Below are positions 43,111 to 51,622 of a DNA stretch of 64,000 nt, in pieces. The DNA is from Aquificota bacterium. GTDB taxonomy: Bacteria > Aquificota > Aquificia > Aquificales > Hydrogenothermaceae. The position numbers and the translations under genes are program-made. The stretch spans positions 46,564 to 110,563 of the forward strand of contig JAADDZ010000009.1 of assembly GCA_013153635.1 (NCBI GenBank), written 5' to 3'. Each line of letters opens with the position of its first letter. Positions within the stretch are counted from its first letter, which is position 1. Below the pieces are notes generated by a model. The model was not told the origin of the DNA, did no database searches, and saw only the letters and a list, made by a program, of their open reading frames with translations.

Positions 43111-44061
43111 ATGAAAAAAACAGCGGTCATTCTCCTCAATATGGGAGGTCCTGACAGTTTAGAAGCGATAGAGCCTTTTTTATACAATCTCTTTTCTGAC
43201 CACGATATTATCCAAATTCCAAAGCCGATTCAAAAGCCACTAGCTAAGCTCATAGCCAAGATAAGAGCAAAAAAAACAAGAGAATACTACCAATACATGG
43301 GAGGAAAATCCCCCCAAAAAGAGCAAACATTAGACCAAGCCAGAGAACTCCAAAACATTCTAGGTGATAGATATATAGTGACAGTCGCTATGAGATACTG
43401 GTATCCATTTACAGAAGAAGCTTTAGAAAAACTAAAAGATGAAAATATCGATAAAATCGTCCTACTACCTTTGTATCCCCAATACAGCAGAACAACTACA
43501 GGTTCTTCTTTTAACGAATTCTATAGAAATCTAAAAAAGTTTCAAAAAGAAGGTTACTTTAAAAACACAAAGATAATTCAGATAGAAGATTATCACGACC
43601 ACCCCCTTTTTATAAAAGCTTGGGTAGAGCTTATAAAAGAATATGTCAAAGACAAAGATTATTACTTTTTGTTTTCAGCCCACAGCTTGCCAGAGAAAAT
43701 TATAAAAAAAGGAGACCCTTACAAAGCTCAAGTTGAAAAAACAGTAGAGCTTATCATGGAGAATTTCCCAGACACAAAATACTCAATAGCATATCAAAGC
43801 AAAGTAGGACCTGTTAAATGGCTAGAACCTATGACAGATAGAGAGATAATAGACCTTGCAAAGAGAGGAATTAAAAAGTTAGCAGTTATACCAGTAACCT
43901 TTGTATCAGAGCATTCAGAGACATTGTACGAATTGGACAAACAATATGGGTCTCTTGCACAGGAACACGGGATAGAGTCCTATCTAAGGATTCCTACATT
44001 ACAAACCCAAGAACTGTTTATCCAAGCCTTAAAAGATATTGTTACTAAACAAAACACTTAG
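43111..44061 (+). CDS. hemH: Ferrochelatase
   Basis: A 316-residue protein: AVILLNMGGPDSLE at the start, YYQYMGGKSPQ, MRYWYPFTEEAL, then PLYPQYSRTTTGSSF. The catalytic His lies in FSAHSLPEK near residue 190, and the C-terminal EHSETLYELD holds the acidic metal-path residues. It inserts Fe(II) into protoporphyrin (or a coproporphyrin, depending on the route) at or near the membrane. It is divergent from the operon holding hemC, with a 122-base gap between. Confidence 0.96.
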   Translation: MKKTAVILLNMGGPDSLEAIEPFLYNLFSDHDIIQIPKPIQKPLAKLIAKIRAKKTREYYQYMGGKSPQKEQTLDQARELQNILGDRYIVTVAMRYWYPFTEEALEKLKDENIDKIVLLPLYPQYSRTTTGSSFNEFYRNLKKFQKEGYFKNTKIIQIEDYHDHPLFIKAWVELIKEYVKDKDYYFLFSAHSLPEKIIKKGDPYKAQVEKTVELIMENFPDTKYSIAYQSKVGPVKWLEPMTDREIIDLAKRGIKKLAVIPVTFVSEHSETLYELDKQYGSLAQEHGIESYLRIPTLQTQELFIQALKDIVTKQNT

Positions 44062-44064
44062 ACT

Positions 44065-45429
44065 TTAGTCTTTTTTAGATTCAGAGGTGAGATATTTATC
44101 TAACCTATATCTAAACTCTCTCAAGTTAAGACCCAAAAGCTGTGCGGCTTTTGTCTTGTTTCCTTTTGCCAAATCTAACGCATTTAAAACATACGATTTT
44201 TCAATCTCATCTATAATTTCTTTTAGATTTATGCCTTCTGGAGGGATATTAACTTTTACTGGTAATGTTTTCTTTTCTAGCTTTTGGTGAGATTTTAACA
44301 CTCCATCTTCAGATAAGATAATCTCTTTTTCTACAATATTTCTTAGCTCTCTGATGTTACCCTTAAAGTTATAGTTCATAACAAGGTCTATAAAAGAGCT
44401 ATCAATTTTTTCTATATTTTTTCCATACTTTTGAGCAAATTCATTAATAAACTGCTCAACAATCTGTAAAATGTCCTCTTTTCTCTCATTTAGAGAAGGC
44501 ATATAGATAACAATACCAGCTAGCCTATAGTACAAATCCTCTCTAAAGTTACCTTTCTTTATTTCCTCTTCGAGATTTTTATTGGTAGCCGCTATAACTC
44601 TAACATCTACATTAATCTCTTGAATACCACCTACCCTTCTAAACTTCTTTTCTTCTAAAAAATGAAGTAATTTAGCTTGAAGGGATAAAGGCATCTCCCC
44701 AATCTCATCTAAGAACACCGTTCCCCCATCTGCAATCTCAAAAAGCCCTTTCTTTTCAGAAACAGCACCGGTAAAAGCTCCTTTTTCGTGACCGAACAAT
44801 TCTGACTCAAGTAATTCTTCTGGGAGACTTGCACAGTTAATAGAGACAAAAGGTTTGTCTTTTCTAGGGCTTAGTTTGTGTATAAGTTTTGCGGCTACAT
44901 TCTTTCCAGTACCACTTTCTCCAGTAATCAAAACATTTATGTCATAAGGAGCGATTTTGTATATAATCTCTTTTACTTTAGTGATAGCTGGAGAATTACC
45001 TGTTAGCTCTATATCTTCAGGTAATCTACTTTCTTTTAGCTTTTTTTCAAGCTCTATCTTCTGCTTTACATTTCTTATAAGAATCTTTAAGTCTGGTAGG
45101 GAAAAAGGTTTAGGTACATAATCATAAGCACCAAGTTTCATAGTTTCTACAGCAGTATCAGAAGAGGCAAAGGCTGTTATCATGATTACTTCTGTATCTG
45201 GGCTTTTTTGTTTTATAGCTTTTAGGACTTCTATTCCATTTCCATCAGGAAGCCGTATATCAACAAGAGCCAAATCAAAGTACTCTTTTTTTATTATCTC
45301 TTTTGCTTCTTTTTCAGAGTACGCACTTTTAACCTCAAAACCAAACTCACTAAATATTATCCCTAAAATTTCTACTATATTTTTTTCATCATCAACAATT
45401 AATACTTTTAATTTATTTTCCATGTTCAT
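44065..45429 (-). CDS. pilR: NtrC-family sigma-54 response regulator, PilR-like
   Basis: A 454-residue regulator. The receiver (residues 8-120) has VDDE and phospho-acceptor Asp in LALVDIRLPDG. The AAA+ domain has Walker A GESGTGKN, a GAFTGA sigma-54 contact loop and Walker B VFLDEIGEMP; a Fis-type helix-turn-helix (KAAQLLGLNLREFRYRLDKY) ends it. It overlaps the kinase gene by 17 bases. The pilin gene 1.6 kb away on the other strand has a sigma-54 promoter, which makes a PilR role likely but not proven. Confidence 0.88.
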   Translation of the reverse strand: MNMENKLKVLIVDDEKNIVEILGIIFSEFGFEVKSAYSEKEAKEIIKKEYFDLALVDIRLPDGNGIEVLKAIKQKSPDTEVIMITAFASSDTAVETMKLGAYDYVPKPFSLPDLKILIRNVKQKIELEKKLKESRLPEDIELTGNSPAITKVKEIIYKIAPYDINVLITGESGTGKNVAAKLIHKLSPRKDKPFVSINCASLPEELLESELFGHEKGAFTGAVSEKKGLFEIADGGTVFLDEIGEMPLSLQAKLLHFLEEKKFRRVGGIQEINVDVRVIAATNKNLEEEIKKGNFREDLYYRLAGIVIYMPSLNERKEDILQIVEQFINEFAQKYGKNIEKIDSSFIDLVMNYNFKGNIRELRNIVEKEIILSEDGVLKSHQKLEKKTLPVKVNIPPEGINLKEIIDEIEKSYVLNALDLAKGNKTKAAQLLGLNLREFRYRLDKYLTSESKKD

Positions 45430-46582
45430 GCCCTACCGGTATTATGATAGCAAACTTCGCACCTCCAAGCTTGCTCCTTCCTACCTTAATGTCCCCTCCT
45501 AACTCAATGATATATTTTTTTGCTATAGCTAGTCCTAGACCAGTACCTTTATCTCTCTTCGTAAAAAAAGGTTCAAAAATCTTTTCGTAGTCCTCTATGG
45601 ATATACCTCTACCGTCATCTTCTACATTTAAGACAATAAAATTGTCTTTTCTTTCAGCCGAAATTACGACTTCCTTTCTAGCCCATTGGACTGCATTTTC
45701 TATGATATTCTTCAAAACTAGCTTTAGAGCCTCCTTCGATATATAACTGTACAGGTGTCTATCAATACTCATCGATATATTCACATTTTTATCTTTATTT
45801 TCCTCTTTTAATTCATGTATTATCTCGTCACATAAGGCTCTGATGTTAACCTCTGAAAAATTTTTATCCACAGGTCTAGAAAAGGTTAAAAATGTGTTTA
45901 ATAAATCCTCTATTCTCTTACCCTCGCTTTTGATAATATCTATCATCTTTTCTCTGTGAGGAGAGCTGTCTATCAGTTCTACAGCTGCAAGTAATGAAGT
46001 CATAGGATTTCTAAGCTCATGAGCAAAATCTGCACTTATCCTATATATTCTTTTGAATATCTCATTTTGTTTTTTTTCTTCTTCTAATAGAGAGATATAT
46101 TTATTCTGTTCTTGGAATCTGCTGTGTAAACTTAATCCTGCATAATTTATCGCAACCAAAGAAAGAAGTATAAAAAATATATTCATTATAGTTTCTGTGT
46201 CTAGTCCATGATATTTATAGACGATAAAGCTGTAGAAAAAAACGATAAAAATAGGTAAAACATAAGACACTTTTTTTCCTGTTAAAAATGCGTACAAAAA
46301 AGTAGGGAACAAGAACAGTATAGATAGATAACTTAAATATAAATACCCTATGTACAAAAGAGCCAAAATAAATACAATATCAAGGATAAAATCAAAAACA
46401 GAAACTTTCTTTAGAAGAAAAAACAGAGAAAGTATCGCAGTTAGGTTATATACAATCAGTATCAATATTACATTTTTGTAGTCTTCATAATTTTCTGGAA
46501 AGAATACAAAGAAAGACAAAAGCAGGAAAGCAAAAACTAACCTGCTTATCTTATAAGCAATATATATATTTTTGGTGTCCAA
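45413..46582 (-). CDS. pilS: Membrane sensor histidine kinase, PilS-like
   Basis: A 389-residue kinase with six hydrophobic segments in the first 155 residues and no large periplasmic domain, the PilS plan. The DHp His is in ADFAHELRNPMTS, the N box is LKNIIENAVQWA, G1 is DDGRGIS and G2 is GTGLGLAIAKKY. A TTG start is used, with AAGGAT upstream. The next gene is a sigma-54 regulator overlapping by 17 bases and the pilin gene is nearby. PilS/PilR usually tunes pilin level; here that is inference. Confidence 0.85.
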   Translation of the reverse strand: MDTKNIYIAYKISRLVFAFLLLSFFVFFPENYEDYKNVILILIVYNLTAILSLFFLLKKVSVFDFILDIVFILALLYIGYLYLSYLSILFLFPTFLYAFLTGKKVSYVLPIFIVFFYSFIVYKYHGLDTETIMNIFFILLSLVAINYAGLSLHSRFQEQNKYISLLEEEKKQNEIFKRIYRISADFAHELRNPMTSLLAAVELIDSSPHREKMIDIIKSEGKRIEDLLNTFLTFSRPVDKNFSEVNIRALCDEIIHELKEENKDKNVNISMSIDRHLYSYISKEALKLVLKNIIENAVQWARKEVVISAERKDNFIVLNVEDDGRGISIEDYEKIFEPFFTKRDKGTGLGLAIAKKYIIELGGDIKVGRSKLGGAKFAIIIPVGHEHGK

Positions 46583-46596
46583 TATCTATCCTTAAT

Positions 46597-46815
46597 CTAT
46601 TCTTCTATATTTTCTTTTCTGACTATAATCGCCCTTCCTTTAGCTATCTCATCAATAGCTATAACAGTTTTCTTTAATGGGATACCTTCTTCATTTACAT
46701 AGCTCTCTATTCCTGTTTCGTATAGTTCTTTGGCTAACTTTGCCGCCGCATGAACTAGCTCATACCTGTTGTTTACCTTTTTTAGAGCTTCCTCTATCAG
46801 TGGACGTCTACCCAT
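46597..46815 (-). CDS. rpoZ: DNA-directed RNA polymerase omega subunit
   Basis: A 72-residue protein with RRPLIEEALKKVNNRYELVHAAAKLAKEL and a KKTVIAIDEIAKGRAII end, the omega-subunit pattern. It helps the beta-prime subunit fold and mediates ppGpp effects in some bacteria. GAGGAGGT precedes the ATG. gmk, the common rpoZ neighbour, is 1.1 kb away; the pilA and VanZ genes sit between them. Confidence 0.92.
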   Translation of the reverse strand: MGRRPLIEEALKKVNNRYELVHAAAKLAKELYETGIESYVNEEGIPLKKTVIAIDEIAKGRAIIVRKENIEE

Positions 46816-46917
46816 AAAAATACCTCCTCTATAAATTAGACTATTATTATAATTTATTTAAATAATTATAGGAAATATAAAAAGTATATTCTTAAGTTAT
46901 TCAAAAATAATAACTTT

Positions 46918-46954
46918 TTACAAAAATTGTCACCTGAACTGACAAAAATTGTCA
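46918..46954 (+). promoter_or_regulatory. Tandem upstream activating sites of the pilin gene
   Basis: TTACAAAAATTGTCA (46918-46932) and TGACAAAAATTGTCA (46940-46954, a perfect inverted repeat) differ at one base and lie 22 bases apart, two helical turns. They are about 85-110 bases upstream of the predicted sigma-54 start site, the usual enhancer distance. TGTC cores match the known PilR recognition element. Confidence 0.7.
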
Positions 46955-47005
46955 ACTTTTTGTTTCCTTATTCTGTTTTAGCTAATAATACCACACAAAA
47001 TTTTT

Positions 47006-47021
47006 TGGCACACTTATTGCA
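47006..47021 (+). promoter_or_regulatory. Sigma-54 promoter of the pilin gene
   Basis: TGGCAC (47006-47011), 5 bases, TTGCA (47017-47021) matches the -24/-12 consensus TGGCAC-N5-TTGCW exactly. Transcription would start near 47033, about 27 bases before the pilin ATG. Confidence 0.88.
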
Positions 47022-47059
47022 TATTAAAATATCAAACAAAACAAACCAAGGAGGTATTG

Positions 47060-47521
47060 ATGATGGAAAACATCACTCTACAACAGGAGCAACAGCTCCA
47101 ACAAAAGAAAAAAGCCCAAAAAGGGTTTACTCTAATCGAGCTACTTATCGTTGTAGCTATCATAGCTATCCTAGCCGCTATAGCTCTTCCACAGTTCTCT
47201 AAGTACAAACAAAGCGCTTATAGAGATGCTGTAAGAAGTGACATCAAGAATGCTGTTACTGCAATAGAAGCGTTCGCCGCTGATTTTGGAAATTATCCAA
47301 ACGCTACAAGTTGTGGACCAGGACCTGCCCAATGTGACCTTACAGACGGAACGAATACTATAAATAATGCTCTTAATGTTTCCAGAAATGTTACAATTAC
47401 AATAGCTACACAGACTTGTTCAACAGGAGAAGCTGGATATACAGTAACAGGAGAACATTCTGAATTAGGTGGCTGGAATGCTTCTTACGATTCTTGTACA
47501 GGAGCATATACAGGTTTCTAA
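47060..47521 (+). CDS. pilA: Type IV major pilin-like prepilin
   Basis: A class III signal: KKKAQKG|FTLIELLIVVAIIAILAAIALP, with Phe+1 after the cleaved Gly and Glu+5, followed by a hydrophobic helix and a small head of about 100 residues. Three Cys are visible (in SCGPG, TQTCST and DSCTG), plus one in AQCDL, so two disulphides are possible. The leader is long and Gln-rich, 21-22 residues. ATG 47060 or 47063 follow AAGGAGGT (47048-47055); a TTG at 47057 is also in frame. The gene has a sigma-54 promoter and its own terminator. Confidence 0.93.
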   Translation: MMENITLQQEQQLQQKKKAQKGFTLIELLIVVAIIAILAAIALPQFSKYKQSAYRDAVRSDIKNAVTAIEAFAADFGNYPNATSCGPGPAQCDLTDGTNTINNALNVSRNVTITIATQTCSTGEAGYTVTGEHSELGGWNASYDSCTGAYTGF

Positions 47522-47532
47522 ACTACTTTCAC

Positions 47533-47886
47533 TTAAGGGGCTTTATGCCCCTTGTTTATTTTATTTATCATCACTATTCCTAAAAGACCTATCCCCAATC
47601 CTACCACATCAGCAACTATATCTAAAAGTGAAGGGTCTCTATTTGGAGAAAAAATTTGGGCAATTTCTATCAAAATTCCAAAGATTAATCCAGTTAAAAA
47701 CGCAAATAACTTAGAAACCCTAACAAAAGAAAAATAAAAGAGAAAAACATAAACAGCAAAAGCGACAGCATGCTCAATCTTGTCACTTAAATCTGTTTTA
47801 ATTATCTTTTCAGGATAGGGATATACAGATAGAAAAAAGATAACTAATATATATGTAAAAAAAAGTATCCTTACAAAAATTTTCAT
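47533..47886 (-). CDS. VanZ-like small membrane protein
   Basis: A 117-residue protein with four hydrophobic segments. SDKIEHAVAFAVYVFLF and the block FGILIEIAQIFSPNRDPSLLDIVADVVGLGIG are the VanZ-family signatures. The family is of uncertain function; the founding member gives low-level teicoplanin resistance. It is last in the nuo-gmk unit, 18 bases after gmk, and its stop lies within the pilin terminator hairpin. Confidence 0.85.
   Translation of the reverse strand: MKIFVRILFFTYILVIFFLSVYPYPEKIIKTDLSDKIEHAVAFAVYVFLFYFSFVRVSKLFAFLTGLIFGILIEIAQIFSPNRDPSLLDIVADVVGLGIGLLGIVMINKINKGHKAP
47535..47560 (+). terminator. Terminator of the pilin gene
   Basis: AAGGGGC (47535-47541), TTTAT loop, GCCCCTT (47547-47553), then GTTTATTTT. 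The end of the convergent VanZ gene lies inside the hairpin, so it may act in both directions. Confidence 0.8.
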
Positions 47887-47904
47887 AATCTATATCGTTT
47901 AAAT

Positions 47905-48537
47905 TCAACCTTTTAAAATTTCTCTTAACTTTTCATCTTTTATCTGATTCACGTCAAATCTCTCTACTTTTAGTCTAAAAGACAGTATTATATGTTTTAA
48001 ATCTTCTTTCGCCTTCATTAAATCATCGTTTATAACAATATAATCGTATTCCTTCCAAGCTGGTAGCTCTTTTTTGGCTGTTTCAATCCTCTTTCTTATT
48101 TCTTCTTCTGATTCCCCTCTATTCCTCATTCTCTCTATAATTGCATCTAAACTAGGTGGTAGAACAAATATAGCAACCGCTTCTTTGAAATTTTTTTTGA
48201 TTTTTCTCATTCCTTGGACATCTATCACAAGTAAAAGGTCTACCCCTCTTTCTAAGAGTTTAAAAACCTCTTCTTTAGGAGTACCATAATAATTCCCATG
48301 TACTACTGCATACTCAAGAAAATCACCCTTCTTTATCCTTCTTTGGAACTCTTCTTTGGACAAAAAGAAATAATCTACTCCTTCCTTTTCTTCGGGTCGT
48401 GGTTTCCTAGTAGTGCATGTAACAACCCGTTTTATATTTGGGATTTCTTGGAGGATTAAATTGGCAAGAGTAGTTTTGCCCCCTCCTGCTGGAGAGGACA
48501 ATATAAACAAATTTCCCTTAAGTTTTTTATCTTCCAA
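47905..48537 (-). CDS. gmk: Guanylate kinase
   Basis: A 210-residue P-loop kinase: [11 protein letters not shown] (P-loop), then [25 protein letters not shown] and [17 protein letters not shown], the GMP-binding region. A late [19 protein letters not shown] helix is the lid region. It phosphorylates GMP to GDP in the cytosol. It overlaps nuoN by 11 bases, so it is translated from the tail of the respiratory operon. Confidence 0.96.
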   Translation of the reverse strand: MEDKKLKGNLFILSSPAGGGKTTLANLILQEIPNIKRVVTCTTRKPRPEEKEGVDYFFLSKEEFQRRIKKGDFLEYAVVHGNYYGTPKEEVFKLLERGVDLLLVIDVQGMRKIKKNFKEAVAIFVLPPSLDAIIERMRNRGESEEEIRKRIETAKKELPAWKEYDYIVINDDLMKAKEDLKHIILSFRLKVERFDVNQIKDEKLREILKG

Positions 48538-50089
48538 CGCCAGCCATCAATAAAGAGCTAATAGTAGTTGTCAAAGTCCATATCTGCGTCGGATATACAC
48601 CCAGTATAAGAACAATAACCGCAAGAATACCTAAAGATAACTTCTCTGTAAGAGATATATTTAAACGATTTTTAACTGTAGGTTCATACATATACATGTT
48701 AGCTACTACTTTGATGTAGTATCCAGCAGAGACAATACTAGTAATCACCAAGACAATAGCTAGCCACCATACTTCATAACCAATCAATGCAAGAAATACT
48801 CCCAATTTTCCAATAAAACCTACAGTAGGAGGTATTCCAAGAAGAGAAAACATAAACACAAGCATAATCAGTGCAGATGCAGGTTCTCTCTTTGCCAATC
48901 CTTTGAAATCATCTAGAGAGTTACTCCAACCTTCATTTTTTTCTAACGAAGAAAGAAGTAAGAAAGCCCCTGCACCCATAAATAGATAAACGATAGAGTA
49001 AAAAGCCAATGCCGCAAAACCCATTCCTGTAGGAGCGGCTAAAGCGGCTGTGATGTATCCTGTGTGAGCTATAGAAGAATAAGCCAGCATTCTTTTTACA
49101 TTTTTTTGTCTTAATGCAACAAAATTACCCAAAATCATAGATGCGGCGGCAAACAAAGCCCAAGCAAGACCCCAAGTCTCTGTAACAGAAGGGAAAGCTT
49201 CGACAACTATTCTCAAAATAATCGCATAAGTAGCTATTTTTGCTGGAACTGCAAGGAAAGCTGTTACAGGAGTAGTAGCTCCTTCATAAGCATCTGGCGC
49301 CCAGTGGTGAAAAGGAACAGCAGAAGCTTTAAGAGCTAAACCAATAAGTAATAGAACAAGCCCTCCTATCAGTCCTACATCTAGATTATCAGATATGATG
49401 AGAGTTTTGGCTATTTCTTTAAAATCGAAAGTTCCAGTCCTACCATACAAAAGAGCAATAGCATAACTTACAATAGCTGTACCTGTACCACCAATGATAA
49501 GGTACTTGTAAGCCCCTTCTTTTGATTTGTAATCTCTCCTATACAGTCCAATTAGTACATAAAGGGCTATAGACATCAGCTCTAAACCAATGTAAAAAGA
49601 GATAAGATTTGGAGAAGAGACCATAATAAACATACCAACAAGAGAGAACAAAATTAGATAATAGTACTCACCGTAATAGCTCTTCTTTGATTCAACGTAC
49701 GGTCTTAGGTGAATTAAAACAAATATAGTTCCCACAATTAAAAACAGCTTAAATACCAAAGCAAACAGGTCAACCACATAAAGACCATATAAGGTAACAA
49801 AATTTTCTAAAAAGTTATTCAGTATAAAAGAATAAAAAACGTTTTGTGAAGCTTCTTTTAAAGTTATCGGAGATAAAATCAATTTTAATATACCTAGTAC
49901 AACTACTAAAATAAACAAACCAGAACCTAAAAGACCCAAGATAGATACAGCAGAGATAACTTTTCTATTTTTGGTAATAAGCTCTAAAATAAAAACTGTA
50001 AAAGCTGTGATTAAAAGGACGATTTCCGGAATCAAAATTACAAAATTAGGCATTCCAAGTCCAGATACTAACTGCTCTATAACAGACAT
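48527..50089 (-). CDS. nuoN: NADH-quinone oxidoreductase subunit N
   Basis: A 520-residue antiporter-like membrane subunit with about 14 hydrophobic segments. [33 protein letters not shown] carries the conserved broken-helix Lys region, and [15 protein letters not shown] is the second half-channel signature. One of three proton-pumping units with NuoL and NuoM. It starts 3 bases after nuoM and overlaps gmk. Confidence 0.95.
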   Translation of the reverse strand: MSVIEQLVSGLGMPNFVILIPEIVLLITAFTVFILELITKNRKVISAVSILGLLGSGLFILVVVLGILKLILSPITLKEASQNVFYSFILNNFLENFVTLYGLYVVDLFALVFKLFLIVGTIFVLIHLRPYVESKKSYYGEYYYLILFSLVGMFIMVSSPNLISFYIGLELMSIALYVLIGLYRRDYKSKEGAYKYLIIGGTGTAIVSYAIALLYGRTGTFDFKEIAKTLIISDNLDVGLIGGLVLLLIGLALKASAVPFHHWAPDAYEGATTPVTAFLAVPAKIATYAIILRIVVEAFPSVTETWGLAWALFAAASMILGNFVALRQKNVKRMLAYSSIAHTGYITAALAAPTGMGFAALAFYSIVYLFMGAGAFLLLSSLEKNEGWSNSLDDFKGLAKREPASALIMLVFMFSLLGIPPTVGFIGKLGVFLALIGYEVWWLAIVLVITSIVSAGYYIKVVANMYMYEPTVKNRLNISLTEKLSLGILAVIVLILGVYPTQIWTLTTTISSLLMAGVGR

Positions 50090-50092
50090 CTC

Positions 50093-51607
50093 TTAGCCTC
50101 CTAATAGCCTTATCTTGAAAAGAATAGCCTCGGTTGTCTTTTGTATAAGATTGACCCACCAAGAAGGGTATATCCCAATAACAAACATAAAAATCACAAG
50201 AGGTAAAAATGACAAAAATTCAGAAGTAGAAACATCTTTTAACTGTTTCCATTTGTGTAACCTTTCTTCGTCTAAAAGCTCTTCTTCAAACATAGTTTTT
50301 CTATAGAGCCACAATGTATAAGCCGCACCTAAAATAAGACTTAATCCTGCAAGAGTCGCTGTTAAAATACTAACCTGAAAAGTTCCTAGTAAAGATAGAA
50401 ACTCTCCAACAAATCCAGAAAGTCCGGGCAACCCTACAGAAGCCATAGCCGAAATCATAAATAAGACTGCAAAAATCGGAACAAACCTAGCCATACCTCC
50501 TAATTTGCCCATCTCATAAGTATGAGTTCTCTCGTATATAAAACCTGCCGCAAGGAATAAAGCCGCAGAAGTTAATCCGTGAGAAATCATCGTAATAATA
50601 GCTCCATTTACACCAAAATCATTAAGAGCAAAAGTACCTATAGTAACAAAACCCATGTGAGATACAGAAGAATAAGCTATAAGCCTTTTTATATGAGTTT
50701 GAGCTATAGCCATCATAGCCGTGTAGATAATAGCTATTACCCCAAGGGTAAACATCACAGGAACGAAATATTTAGAAGCTTCTGGGAACCAAGGTAGAGA
50801 GAATCTAACAAAACCATAAGTACCCATCTTTAAAAGAACTGCCGCAAGAATCACAGACCCAGCTGTAGGAGCTTGAACGTGCGCATCAGGAAGCCATGTA
50901 TGGAAAGGCCACATAGGGACTTTGATAGCAAAACCAAGAGCAAGTAAAAGGAAAAATATAAGTTCCAATGTAAACGGTAGTTGAGTATTAATCAAACTAA
51001 AATAACTAGTAGATAGCTCACCAGTTTGGAAGTAACTAGCAACATATAAACCGATAACCCCTATTAACAAGAATAGAGAACCAAAGAATGTATAAATGAA
51101 AAACTTAGTAGCCGCATAGATTCTTTCAGCATAACCCCAAACACCAATAATCAAAAACATAGGTATAAGGATAGCTTCCCAAAATATATAGAAAAACACC
51201 AAATCCCAAGCAACAAAAACACCAAGAGAGCCTGCCTCAAGCACCAAGAAAGCTATAAAATACTCTTTAATACGCTTATTTATGTTTGTACTCCAGATAA
51301 ATGCCACCAAAAAAGATAAAGCAGTTAGCCAATAAAGGGTTAAACTAAGAGCATCTACACCTACTTCATAAGAAACACCTAACCAAGGTATCCATTCATA
51401 CTTTTCATAAAACTGAATTTTGTAAGAAGAAGGGTCATAAACCAGTAACATATAAGAAGAAATAATAAAAATAACAGCAGAAATAGCTATACTTATAGGT
51501 TTTGCAAACCTATCTTTTAGGAACATCAAAACCACTGCCGCAATCAAAGGAAGCAGTATCGTTATCGTTATCCATGGTACATCTGCTTTTACAAACTCTA
51601 CAGACAT
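50093..51607 (-). CDS. nuoM: NADH-quinone oxidoreductase subunit M
   Basis: A 504-residue membrane subunit. GVSYEVGVDALSLTLYWLTAL, FYIFWEAILIPMFLIIGVWG (conserved Glu of helix 5) and WPFHTWLPDAHVQAPTAGSVILAAVLLKMGTYGFVRF are NuoM/ND4 blocks, followed by KRLIAYSSVSHMGFV. It pumps protons in the distal arm of complex I. It is 15 bases after nuoL and 3 before nuoN. Confidence 0.96.
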   Translation of the reverse strand: MSVEFVKADVPWITITILLPLIAAVVLMFLKDRFAKPISIAISAVIFIISSYMLLVYDPSSYKIQFYEKYEWIPWLGVSYEVGVDALSLTLYWLTALSFLVAFIWSTNINKRIKEYFIAFLVLEAGSLGVFVAWDLVFFYIFWEAILIPMFLIIGVWGYAERIYAATKFFIYTFFGSLFLLIGVIGLYVASYFQTGELSTSYFSLINTQLPFTLELIFFLLLALGFAIKVPMWPFHTWLPDAHVQAPTAGSVILAAVLLKMGTYGFVRFSLPWFPEASKYFVPVMFTLGVIAIIYTAMMAIAQTHIKRLIAYSSVSHMGFVTIGTFALNDFGVNGAIITMISHGLTSAALFLAAGFIYERTHTYEMGKLGGMARFVPIFAVLFMISAMASVGLPGLSGFVGEFLSLLGTFQVSILTATLAGLSLILGAAYTLWLYRKTMFEEELLDEERLHKWKQLKDVSTSEFLSFLPLVIFMFVIGIYPSWWVNLIQKTTEAILFKIRLLGG

Positions 51608-51622
51608 TCTTTACCCCCTACA

